Positions 12,995 through 19,091 of a stretch of DNA of 20,071 bases are shown here, piece after piece. Source of the DNA: a virus. The notes beneath the pieces were generated by a model that ran no database searches, was not told where the DNA came from, and saw only the letters and a list, made by a program, of their open reading frames with translations. Each line of letters begins with the position of its first letter. The first letter of the stretch is position 1. The stretch lies in IMG/VR virus record IMGVR_UViG_3300044705_000027, positions 1-20,071 of that record; one strand, 5' to 3'. Made by a program: the position numbers and the translations under genes.

Positions 12995-15177
12995 TATTGT
13001 GGTTGAGTTGTTTCCATTTCAGAAATACCTGCTTCTTGTGGCATTTCTTGTTGTTGTGCTTGAGCTTGTTGCTGTTGCTGAATTTCTTGGTCTTTTGCTT
13101 GCAATTCAAGTTCAGTGCGTCTATGAATACCTTCTAATATAGCTTCATATTCTCTAATTTTTGCTTCTCTTTCTGCTAATAATTGGTCTTTTTCAGCAGC
13201 CATAGCGTTTGCTATATTTAGCAATGATTTAGTTTCAAGGTTTTCAATCTCAGCTTCTTTATACTTAATATTATATTTCTTTTCTTCCAGTTCCGCAGCT
13301 ACTTTTATTGCTTCAATTTGTACTTCTTTTGCTCTACTTTCCTGCTTAATCATTTCCATTTCAACTAATGGGTCAGGTTGAGGTTGTGGAGTGATTAAAA
13401 GGTCGTCCCGGTCTTCTATTCTCATTAAGCGAAGCACATCTTCCGCAATCTTTTGTCCATTTAAAAACGGGGCAATTGGAGATTGTAAAAGAGTTAGATA
13501 ACTATTAATTTTAGTGATGCGTTGTAAGGAAGATAAATTCTCAATATCAGCATTAGGCACTAAATCGTAATCATCTATTCTAAAATCATGCGCAACCGAA
13601 GCATCAGCAATAGTTTCATCTATCACCTTTAAATATTCTTCATCTGTTAAATGCTTAGCATTGAGCTTGAATATCTTGTCAAATTCCTCGCTAAATGATA
13701 GCGACAAACGCTTAAATATAGCTCTAAAATGCTTAATACCTTGTTCTGCATTTTGATATGCAACTGTTGGAGCGATATTAGCAGCTTGCTCTCCAGTTAT
13801 TGCTTCTGAAAGCATTCCTAGGCTTTTAGCAGTATCTAAAAGTAATTGAAGTAATACGAAAAGAGTTTGGGAAGGTTCTTTAACGGGAAGCGGAACAATA
13901 TTTTTCTCTAAATCTACGCCAAAGTTATCAACTACCTTCCATTCCCCAATTCTGAACTTATTCTCACCTGGTAATATTCCCTTAATTGACTTAGCAATAA
14001 AGCCACCTCCTCTATTAGAAAGAGTACCGGCATCAATTAACTGATTAACAATTGAGTTTGTTGCGTGATTAATATTAAAAAGCAAATGCCCTAAGCCAAT
14101 ACCATAGAAACTACCATCGGGATTTCTTTTAAATATAAACTTAGTGAAATATTGCTGTCTTCTAATTGATGCAATCCGCCCTTCTTCATTATATTCAATA
14201 TCTTCTGCTTCAAATGCTCTAACTAATCTGCAAAGCGTGTCTGTTCCTTTATGAACTGTACCAATGTAAGGTTCAGGATAACCGTCTTTATCCAAATCAT
14301 ACCACATATGTTGCTCTAAAAAGCCATGCAAATCAGAGCTTACAATACTATGATGCGGTAAATGTAAGGATTTTGGGTCTTCAAATTCGCTATTATCTCC
14401 ATCTTTATCAAAAGAAAAGTCAATAAATATGCCCTTCCTAATTCTTTCTACTATTTGCTGTCTGTATAAATCAATTATTTGGGTAACAACAGCATTTTCT
14501 AAGCTAACCGCCCTATCATGAATTATAATTTTATCTGGGAATATTACATCGCTACATATTTTTCTTTTTGCAAAGTTCCAATAAGTTTTCTTAAAAATAG
14601 TTCCGAGGGCCGCAACAGCTCCTAATAGCTGATCTGTGCTTTGTTCCCATCCATCAATATCATATTTAAGCTGCCAATTCATGAACTCCGTAACTCTATC
14701 AGCTCTTCTTTGCTTTGCTCCTACATTTTGCATGATAGGTTCTCCCGTTTCCGGATTTTGCATCTCTTCACCTTCTACATTTAAAGCAGGCTCTCCGTCA
14801 TCATTACCTATTACTACACCCTTAACTGTTTCATTTGTAATAAGCTCAGGATAAGCGAAATCTCCGAATATTCCGCATGCTGTAGCGATTATCGGCATCA
14901 ATACATTAGAAGCTTTATCCCATGGTTCAGCACGTCCTTTGTCATAGAGTAAGGTAAGCTCTAAGATTTTCCTTAATTCGTCATTTTTTTCTTTTCTGCT
15001 AGCTAAATCAGTGTTATAGCGGTCTAAGATTTGTTCTTTGATTGTTTCAGCGGTTTGTTGGTCTAATTCAGCGGCAAGATTATCACTTTCAAGAATACGC
15101 TCAATAGAAAAAGCCTCGGTAGTGATTGGCTGCGGTTCATTGATTGGTTTTTCTTTCTCTGAGTATGATTCTTTCAT
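12994..15177 (-). CDS. portal protein (727 aa, P22-size)
   Basis: The portal is the dodecameric ring through which DNA enters and leaves the head. Length is close to P22 gp1 (725 aa). Residues 82-113 carry the motif RAEPWDKASNVLMPIIATAC then GIFGDFAYPELI, a 'P-W-x-x-A-S-N-x-x-x-P-x-I-x-x-A' signature of this portal family. The core follows, with AVAALGTIFKKTYWN near 187-201 and a helix with GIGLGHLLFNINHATNSIVN around 360-380. The last 120 residues are a long charged helix ending in a glutamine-rich tail (EIQQQQQAQAQQQEMPQEAG). P22 portal also ends in a helical barrel, so this may be its counterpart. The ATG at 15177 overlaps the upstream stop as TAATG. Role assignment is strong from size, motif and place between terL and scaffold. 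Confidence 0.87.
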   Translation of the reverse strand: MKESYSEKEKPINEPQPITTEAFSIERILESDNLAAELDQQTAETIKEQILDRYNTDLASRKEKNDELRKILELTLLYDKGRAEPWDKASNVLMPIIATACGIFGDFAYPELITNETVKGVVIGNDDGEPALNVEGEEMQNPETGEPIMQNVGAKQRRADRVTEFMNWQLKYDIDGWEQSTDQLLGAVAALGTIFKKTYWNFAKRKICSDVIFPDKIIIHDRAVSLENAVVTQIIDLYRQQIVERIRKGIFIDFSFDKDGDNSEFEDPKSLHLPHHSIVSSDLHGFLEQHMWYDLDKDGYPEPYIGTVHKGTDTLCRLVRAFEAEDIEYNEEGRIASIRRQQYFTKFIFKRNPDGSFYGIGLGHLLFNINHATNSIVNQLIDAGTLSNRGGGFIAKSIKGILPGENKFRIGEWKVVDNFGVDLEKNIVPLPVKEPSQTLFVLLQLLLDTAKSLGMLSEAITGEQAANIAPTVAYQNAEQGIKHFRAIFKRLSLSFSEEFDKIFKLNAKHLTDEEYLKVIDETIADASVAHDFRIDDYDLVPNADIENLSSLQRITKINSYLTLLQSPIAPFLNGQKIAEDVLRLMRIEDRDDLLITPQPQPDPLVEMEMIKQESRAKEVQIEAIKVAAELEEKKYNIKYKEAEIENLETKSLLNIANAMAAEKDQLLAEREAKIREYEAILEGIHRRTELELQAKDQEIQQQQQAQAQQQEMPQEAGISEMETTQPQ

Positions 15178-15368
15178 TATTTAATTTCAGGGGAAATAAT
15201 TTTACTGATTACCTTTTCTTTATTAACATCGTAAGCAACTTTCTTAACTATAGTCCCAGATACTAATAAATTACGCCATGTTGAAACTGCTGATTCTTCT
15301 AATTGATTATCTTGATTTAGAAAATTTAGGATTCTCTCAGTTCTATTTTTTTTCTCAGATTCTTTCAT
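15177..15368 (-). CDS. small charged protein before the portal (63 aa)
   Basis: I do not recognise this protein. It starts MKESEKKNRTERILNFLNQD, is highly charged and helical for 40 residues, then has strand-like VSGTIVKKVAYD and a basic/hydrophobic end (VISKIISPEIK). Its start region shares the 14-base string GATTCTTTCATTAT (plus strand 15358-15371) with the portal start (15167-15180), so both proteins begin with M-K-E-S. Its TAA overlaps the portal ATG (TAATG), so it may control or couple portal translation. It is the first gene after the hairpin-rich gap 15369-15637. Confidence 0.62.
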   Translation of the reverse strand: MKESEKKNRTERILNFLNQDNQLEESAVSTWRNLLVSGTIVKKVAYDVNKEKVISKIISPEIK

Positions 15369-15386
15369 TATAACTCAGTTTTAGGT

Positions 15387-15471
15387 CTCTTAAATCTATC
15401 TTTCTCTAATCTCCACTACGCAGTGATTGATACTCGAAGCCCGCAGCAGTGCGACCTTGTCAATTTAAGAG
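15387..15471. ncRNA. candidate three-way-junction RNA element
   Basis: Plus-strand CTCTTAAAT (15387-15395) pairs perfectly with ATTTAAGAG (15463-15471), a 9-bp closing stem. Inside lie two small hairpins: CACT-ACGC-AGTG (15414-15425) and CGCA-GCAG-TGCG (15442-15453). Together these form a closed three-way junction that can be drawn for either strand. The short inner stems could be chance, so confidence is low, but the combination lies in a non-coding block and contrasts with the AT-rich surroundings. Confidence 0.3.
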
Positions 15472-15513
15472 CAATTCCAATGAAAATAAATAAGCAGACT
15501 TTAACTGCACGTT

Positions 15514-15527
15514 TCTGCTTAAGCAGA
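15514..15527. repeat. perfect 14-base palindrome
   Basis: TCTGCTTAAGCAGA reads the same on both strands. The half-site TAAGCAGA also occurs at 15491-15498, so TCTGCTTA (15514-15521) can pair either with that copy or with its own second half. It could be an operator half-site pair or part of an alternative RNA fold. Confidence 0.5.
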
Positions 15528-15545
15528 GGTTCTAAGCACGCTTTC

Positions 15546-15582
15546 TAAAAAGAAAGGAAGATTAAGCTTCGGGACTTAATCT
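15546..15582 (-). terminator. candidate intrinsic terminator after the terL / 115-aa genes
   Basis: On the transcribed strand AGATTAAG, an 8-base loop and CTTAATCT form a perfect 8-bp stem (15582-15559), followed by the pyrimidine-rich tract TCCTTTCTTTTT (15558-15547). It lies 55 bases after the stop of the 115-aa gene. The stem is AT-rich and the U-tract is interrupted by C, so termination may be partial. Confidence 0.45.
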
Positions 15583-15637
15583 TATATTGAACTATTATTT
15601 ATTTTCAATAAATAGATTAAAAGTATTACTTTAGAAG

Positions 15638-15985
15638 TCAAGTATTATCATAATGAGTATTAAAGGCCACTCCTAGTTTATTTATAATATTTGCTGAATT
15701 CATTATATCTGAATTAATTAATGATACTGCACAAGTTCCATTTAATTCATCAATAATAGCCAATCTTGAACAAACTACCCAGCCTTTATCACCCTTTTTA
15801 ATTTGCGGGGTTTCTCTCCAAAGAATCAACCTACCAATTTGACTATAATAATAATCTCTAAGTGCTTGCTCATAATGCTCTTTTGCCTCTTCTTTAGTCT
15901 CACAGAAATAAGCAAAAGGTTCTCCCTCTCTTTTAATTCCAGCGTGAGTTAATGTAATCCATTTTCCAGTTGATGCTATTGCCAT
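15638..15985 (-). CDS. unknown protein downstream of terL (115 aa)
   Basis: I do not recognise this protein. It begins MAIASTGKWITLTHAGIKRE and contains a helical stretch ETKEEAKEHYEQALRDYYYS (29-48), then IGRLILWRETPQIKKGDKGW (50-69), which looks like a small beta-barrel edge. The C-terminal third, with SRLAIIDELNGTCAVSLINS (73-92) and NSANIINKLGVAFNTHYDNT, could be a strand-rich domain. There is no membrane segment or zinc site. It starts 16 bases after the terL stop with an A-rich leader (AAGAAACTATGG) and no Shine-Dalgarno, and is followed by the hairpin block. Co-transcription with terL is likely. Confidence 0.62.
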   Translation of the reverse strand: MAIASTGKWITLTHAGIKREGEPFAYFCETKEEAKEHYEQALRDYYYSQIGRLILWRETPQIKKGDKGWVVCSRLAIIDELNGTCAVSLINSDIMNSANIINKLGVAFNTHYDNT

Positions 15986-16001
15986 AGTTTCTTATAAATT
16001 G

Positions 16002-17600
16002 TTAATACCCCGTTATTTCATTAGTCCGTCGTTCAAAAGAAGAATAACTCATTGTTTGCATTCTTTCATCAGCCATTGGAAATACAACGCCCATTTTTGA
16101 ATCCAATATTCTACTCAAAGCATCTAACATGTCATCATGCGTGCAAGCCGGATATTGCATATATTCCTCTTTGATAAAAGTTTGTACTAAATCTCTTGGC
16201 TTTCCTTCTACATCGATATACTCAATCCTCGGCGGCATATATATTCTACTATTACGATATAGCGGCTCTAATCTCATAATACGCTTGTCTTTTCCTCCTA
16301 ATTTCTCATCTAGCGCAACAATATTAAAGCGGTAATTATACTGCGCCATTTTTTCTTGTATATGTTGAATATCCGCTTGCATTCCATATTGCTCATATCC
16401 TACATGTAGCGGCTTGTATTTTCTAACAAGATTAAATAGCATTTGAGCTTTTTCGCTAAGCGATAGTCTATCCCTTATCATATCTACAATATAGTAATTC
16501 TCATCTTCACACACAGCAATTACTATCATTACAGTATAGTCGCTATTTTTTTCTTTACTACCTGCCGGGTCAACAACTATGTACAAATTACCAGCTCTCT
16601 CAGTTGCAAAATTATATTGTGCATATTTGAGCCATTCAAATTTAAATCCTCTGACACTATCAGCAGTGGGATTCATTAGATACTGACATGCAATATTATA
16701 ACGATTTAAATCCCTTATAATCTGTTGCCATTCTTCCGACTTCATATAGACCAACTTACCATCTAATTGTCCATTATCAGTGGCAGGATATTTTCTTGCT
16801 TTAACACTACCAGCATTGATTAATTGACAATGTAAATCATTCCAATGATAGAAAGTTCCAATATGACGCCTGATAGCTGGTAATGCCTTCATAAAGTAAT
16901 TTTGTGCACCATCCCAACTAGTTTTACTTTTAAGTATTTGTTCTGGTGTAGATACATTAGATTCTCTTACGCAGTCATCAAGTATCATTACATTACATCT
17001 TTTACCTACTGGCAAATCTAAGTTCAATCCGAAAGCTTCTAATGTAGGATAGCTACTATTCTTTTGTCTAAATGTGAGAGTAGATAGATTCCAACGGTCA
17101 GCATGCTTAGAAGGATTATCCCAAAGTACATCAGGGAACAAATCTTTTAAGAATTGATTAGACTCACATTCTCGCTTAATCTTATATAGATGCTCTTTGG
17201 CTAAATCTAAAGTAGCAGAAAATATCATAAATGAAGGCTCACTTCCTCCGGTGATTTCTTTCCATTCTGGCAATGGATTCTCACCATGAGAAGCTAGAAT
17301 ATCCTGTATTGTCTTACCGAAAGTAATGATAGTTGATTTACAACTGCCTCTTGCCCATAAATCTAGATATCCATTTGGCTCTTTCTCTACTTCTTTACAT
17401 CTAGCAAATAAGAAAGGATGCTCGATAAACTTCCTGTTCAACACAAAATAAAGTAAGAAGAATAAATCTGTACGAGCTAATTGCCTATAGAGCAATTTCT
17501 TGTCTTTATCATTTAGTTCTATAGTACGGTCTAGGAAATCTCGGTATTCCTGCGCATTAGTATAGTGCGCACAAATGCTTGGAGTAAGTTTGATTTGCAT
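16002..17600 (-). CDS. terL: terminase large subunit (532 aa)
   Basis: This is the packaging ATPase/nuclease. The ATPase half has a Walker A-type motif ARGSCKST (83-90, the R-G-x-x-K-S-T form common in phage terminases), a Walker B NVMILDDCVRES (203-214) with the acidic pair D208-D209, and a likely coupling motif FYHWND (250-255). The nuclease half has three acidic clusters of the RNase H-like fold: IVVDPAG (341-347, D344), VGYEQYG (400-406, E403) and HDDMLDAL (488-495, D489/D490/D493). Length is typical. The start at ATG 17600 has no Shine-Dalgarno; instead an extended -10 box lies 11 bases upstream, so the mRNA may be almost leaderless. No recognisable small subunit is adjacent. Confidence 0.93.
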   Translation of the reverse strand: MQIKLTPSICAHYTNAQEYRDFLDRTIELNDKDKKLLYRQLARTDLFFLLYFVLNRKFIEHPFLFARCKEVEKEPNGYLDLWARGSCKSTIITFGKTIQDILASHGENPLPEWKEITGGSEPSFMIFSATLDLAKEHLYKIKRECESNQFLKDLFPDVLWDNPSKHADRWNLSTLTFRQKNSSYPTLEAFGLNLDLPVGKRCNVMILDDCVRESNVSTPEQILKSKTSWDGAQNYFMKALPAIRRHIGTFYHWNDLHCQLINAGSVKARKYPATDNGQLDGKLVYMKSEEWQQIIRDLNRYNIACQYLMNPTADSVRGFKFEWLKYAQYNFATERAGNLYIVVDPAGSKEKNSDYTVMIVIAVCEDENYYIVDMIRDRLSLSEKAQMLFNLVRKYKPLHVGYEQYGMQADIQHIQEKMAQYNYRFNIVALDEKLGGKDKRIMRLEPLYRNSRIYMPPRIEYIDVEGKPRDLVQTFIKEEYMQYPACTHDDMLDALSRILDSKMGVVFPMADERMQTMSYSSFERRTNEITGY

Positions 17601-17653
17601 TAGTATAGTTGATTATACCAGAGAAAGTATTTTTTGGTATAGTTTATATACCA
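17601..17653 (-). promoter_or_regulatory. two tandem inverted repeats overlapping a candidate terL promoter
   Basis: Plus-strand TGGTATAGTTTATATACCA (17635-17653) is a perfect 7-bp inverted repeat with a 5-base centre. TAGTATAGTTGATTATACCA (17601-17620) is a second copy with one mismatch. Their centres are 33 to 34 bp apart, about three helical turns. On the transcribed strand the second copy reads TGGTATAATC, which contains a full extended -10 (TGnTATAAT, TATAAT at 17617-17612) only 11 bases before the terL ATG. No good -35 is seen, as extended -10 promoters may allow. The arrangement looks like a repressor operator laid over a promoter. Confidence 0.55.
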
Positions 17654-17719
17654 CAACTCTTAATGTAATCCTTTAAAACTTGGATTGCAAGTTCAATCTT
17701 GAAGCAGAAATTGAAATAA

Positions 17720-17747
17720 CTGCAAATATAATTTCTCTTATTTGCAG
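17720..17747. repeat. perfect 9-bp inverted repeat in the terL leader gap
   Basis: CTGCAAATA (17720-17728) and TATTTGCAG (17739-17747) are exact inverse complements with a 10-base loop. The structure lies 19 bases after the stop of the 87-aa gene. No clear U-run follows on the transcribed strand, so it could be a processing hairpin, a poor terminator or a protein-binding site. Confidence 0.45.
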
Positions 17748-17765
17748 AAAGAGGCTAAAATGCAA

Positions 17766-18029
17766 TTAAGAAGCAAAACACTTAACGCAACTTAACTTAC
17801 CACAATAACAAGTTTTATCATTTTTGCGTTGCTCTTGTGCTTTTTTATCTAAATCCATATAAATCTTAATTGCTTCCGCCATTACCCAAGCTCTAGATTC
17901 TAAGTTGACTTTTGCAAATTCAAGTATCTTTTTGGCTCTTGCGAAACAATCATCATCTAAATCAAATGTAATCACATTTTCTTCGTTACCTTTTTTCTCC
18001 ATTTTCTTTAATTTGAACCAACTTAACAT
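17766..18029 (-). CDS. small RHH-like protein with a C-terminal cysteine cluster (87 aa)
   Basis: Residues 19-62 (VITFDLDDDCFARAKKILEF, then AKVNLESRAWVMAEAIKIYM) have a strand followed by two helices, resembling a ribbon-helix-helix DNA-binding unit. The C-terminus has TCYCGKLSCVKC (73-84), with cysteines at 74, 76, 81 and 84 that could bind zinc. I do not know a named family with this combination. An alternative start at the second Met (residue 10) is possible; neither has a clear Shine-Dalgarno. It is the last gene before the operator-like region and terL, a place where a small terminase subunit would be expected, and DNA-binding character would fit that or a repressor. Both roles are inference. 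Confidence 0.62.
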   Translation of the reverse strand: MLSWFKLKKMEKKGNEENVITFDLDDDCFARAKKILEFAKVNLESRAWVMAEAIKIYMDLDKKAQEQRKNDKTCYCGKLSCVKCFAS

Positions 18030-18040
18030 TTAACAGCTGC

Positions 18041-18196
18041 TTATTTTTTATTAGTCCTTTTCTTTCGAATATATTTTATTATCAAATAAACACATTCATT
18101 ACAAATCTCAGCTTGAGGTCCTATTATTAACTCTCTTATTTCCTCCTCAGGTTTAGCACAAAAAGAACAACATAGTTTACCATCTATTACAGGCAT
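18041..18196 (-). CDS. stand-alone ClpX-type zinc-binding domain protein (51 aa)
   Basis: This short gene was found by reading the 18030-18229 gap. ATG 18196 gives MPVIDGKLCCSFCAKPEEEI, then RELIIGPQAEICNECVYLII, ending KYIRKKRTNKK before TAA at 18041-18043. The core CSFCAKPEEEIRELIIGP (10-27) plus EICNECV (30-36) closely matches the N-terminal zinc-binding domain of ClpX, 'C-S-F-C-G-K-S-x-x-E-V-R-K-L-I-A-G-P-x-x-Y-I-C-D-E-C-V'. The cysteines are C10, C13, C32 and C35 with the exact ClpX spacing (two, eighteen, two). The AAA+ module of ClpX is absent. In ClpX this domain dimerises and binds adaptors and some substrates. A free copy could act as an adaptor-binding decoy, inhibitor or partner of host ClpX; this is inference. 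It lacks a clear Shine-Dalgarno and ends 11 bases before the next gene. Confidence 0.82.
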   Translation of the reverse strand: MPVIDGKLCCSFCAKPEEEIRELIIGPQAEICNECVYLIIKYIRKKRTNKK

Positions 18197-18229
18197 AGTT
18201 ATATCAAGTTTAGTGAGTTATAGCTTAAA

Positions 18230-18442
18230 CTAAGTATAAGTCTTTAATTCTACTTTATTGTACTGCTTACAGTTCTTACATAAGAAAACATATGCAGCTT
18301 TAGAATATAATTCTTTAAATTTCTTTATTGAATATTTCTTACTTGTTATTTCAGAACAATAAACACAGCGAGAATATAGAAGCTTTTCTTGATTAGAATA
18401 GCATAATTGATATTCAAGAGCTTTATTGATTAATTCAAACAC
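18230..18442 (-). CDS. small zinc-ribbon-like protein (70 aa)
   Basis: The best start is GTG 18442, because GGAGAG sits six bases before it. It overlaps the upstream 57-aa gene's stop (GTGTTTGA). A TTG at 18460 in frame would add six residues but has no Shine-Dalgarno. The product begins with a helix (MFELINKALEYQLCYSNQEK), then has SRCVYCSEITSKKY (25-38) and YVFLCKNCKQYNKVEL (51-66). The two C-x-x-C knuckles (C26/C29 and C55/C58), 25 residues apart, are the pattern of a zinc ribbon. No target can be read from the sequence. It lies directly before the ClpX-type zinc protein. Confidence 0.62.
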   Translation of the reverse strand: MFELINKALEYQLCYSNQEKLLYSRCVYCSEITSKKYSIKKFKELYSKAAYVFLCKNCKQYNKVELKTYT

Positions 18443-18608
18443 AATATTCTCTCCAATCAATGAAATGATAATTACTACAATGCCAGCTTATTTTAATTGT
18501 TTCATTATTAGCCCAGAGCATCTGTTCTAATTCTTCCTGAAGAGCAGCATAATCAAATAATTGAAGATGAAAAGGGCAACCTTGATAAATTGGCTTAAAA
18601 TCTTTCAT
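18435..18608 (-). CDS. small protein with Cys/His residues (57 aa)
   Basis: The frame opens at ATG 18608, which shares its ATGA with the stop of the 92-aa gene (4-base overlap), and closes at TGA 18435-18437 inside the start of the 70-aa gene. This tight coupling on both sides supports it as a real gene although short. The product is MKDFKPIYQGCPFHLQLFDY, then AALQEELEQMLWANNETIKI, then SWHCSNYHFIDWREYCV. CPFH (11-14) and WHCSNYH (42-48) could bind metal, but the spacing is not a known motif. Otherwise it is a mix of one acidic helix and short strands. Function is unknown. Confidence 0.6.
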   Translation of the reverse strand: MKDFKPIYQGCPFHLQLFDYAALQEELEQMLWANNETIKISWHCSNYHFIDWREYCV

Positions 18609-18883
18609 TTTATCATCTCCTCCAACCCTTTCTCTAGCTCATTAATTGCCCATTCTATCTCTGGGTCGAAAGGAATAAAATTAATTACATTTTTAAAACT
18701 ACACCCCTTGCAATCAAATCCTAAACGCTGAGTTGATATTATTTTATTAAATTGCTCTTCTGAACAATCAGGGAGTAAATGACTATCGCCACAATTACCA
18801 CAATATAAACACAATTCTTGTGAAATGGGATTATACCTTATTCTAATATTTCCATCGTCATCACAAATAAGAGGGAATTTCAT
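18605..18883 (-). CDS. small zinc-ribbon-like protein (92 aa)
   Basis: The protein has seven cysteines. C25, C28 and C31 fall in ELCLYCGNCGD (23-33), and C58 and C61 fall in FDCKGCSF (57-64); two C-x-x-C knuckles about 30 residues apart suggest a zinc ribbon. The N-terminus (ICDDDGNIRIRYNPISQELC, 6-25) is strand-like, and the C-terminus is an acidic helix (EIEWAINELEKGLEEMIK, 75-92). The shape 'beta-strand, knuckle, strand, knuckle, acidic helix' is seen in small phage nucleic-acid- or protein-binding factors, but I cannot name one. It starts four bases after the stop of the 67-aa membrane gene and overlaps the next gene as ATGA. Confidence 0.65.
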   Translation of the reverse strand: MKFPLICDDDGNIRIRYNPISQELCLYCGNCGDSHLLPDCSEEQFNKIISTQRLGFDCKGCSFKNVINFIPFDPEIEWAINELEKGLEEMIK

Positions 18884-18887
18884 ATTT

Positions 18888-19091
18888 TTATCTCATTGCT
18901 TCTTCTACTAGCTCACAAGCTTCTTCACAAGAATAACCTTGTTGTTGCAATTCTTTTATAATCTCTTTCCTAAAAGCCGGTTTATCTTTGGAATAATAAT
19001 AGCATAGTCCTATTATTCGCAATAACAGACTTCTAATAAAAAGACCTATTATAATCGCTCCCCAAACTTTAAGAATAAACATTAATGTCAT
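18888..19091 (-). CDS. single-pass membrane protein (67 aa)
   Basis: Residues 2-30 (TLMFILKVWGAIIIGLFIRS then LLLRIIGLC) form a hydrophobic helix containing a few basic residues, so one membrane pass with an inside-facing basic tail is likely. The C-terminal half (DKPAFRKEIIKELQQQGYSC, 36-55, then EEACELVEEAMR) is a charged soluble helix pair with UBA-like or zinc-free bundle character. The ATG at 19091 overlaps the TGA of the Ntn-hydrolase gene by four bases (ATGA), so it is probably translationally coupled to it. Its start region repeats that of the hydrolase (AATAAACTATGACATTA on the coding strand). Function is unknown; a membrane anchor or partner for the hydrolase is possible. Confidence 0.65.
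   Translation of the reverse strand: MTLMFILKVWGAIIIGLFIRSLLLRIIGLCYYYSKDKPAFRKEIIKELQQQGYSCEEACELVEEAMR

Larger units (their letters stand above)
15369..15637. other. hairpin-dense non-coding block between the 115-aa and 63-aa genes
   Basis: I find no credible gene in these 269 bases. The block is unusually rich in inverted repeats and has a more G+C-rich core at about 15411-15455. Reading in the transcribed direction it contains a terminator-like hairpin (15559-15582), a small hairpin (15541-15556), a perfect 14-base palindrome (15514-15527), a hairpin (15494-15508) and a possible three-way junction (15387-15471). It separates the terminase transcript from the portal transcript. It could hold a terminator plus leader, a structured RNA or a packaging-related site. 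I looked for a tRNA and found no acceptor/T-arm match. Confidence 0.6.

Noticed and set aside
14636-14854. Plus-strand open frame antisense to the portal gene
   Set aside because: It overlaps the conserved N-terminal portal region and has no supporting signals.
15434-15480. Possible tRNA, suggested by a G+C-rich stretch with TTCGAG on the minus strand
   Set aside because: No T-arm, anticodon arm and acceptor stem can be paired in a tRNA arrangement.
16129-16335. Plus-strand open frame antisense to terL
   Set aside because: It lies opposite the conserved nuclease domain of TerL and has no start signal.
16002-17600. Apparent defect in the TerL Walker A motif (ARGSCKST lacks the second glycine)
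   Set aside because: R-G-x-x-K-S-T variants are common in functional phage terminases and all other motifs are intact.
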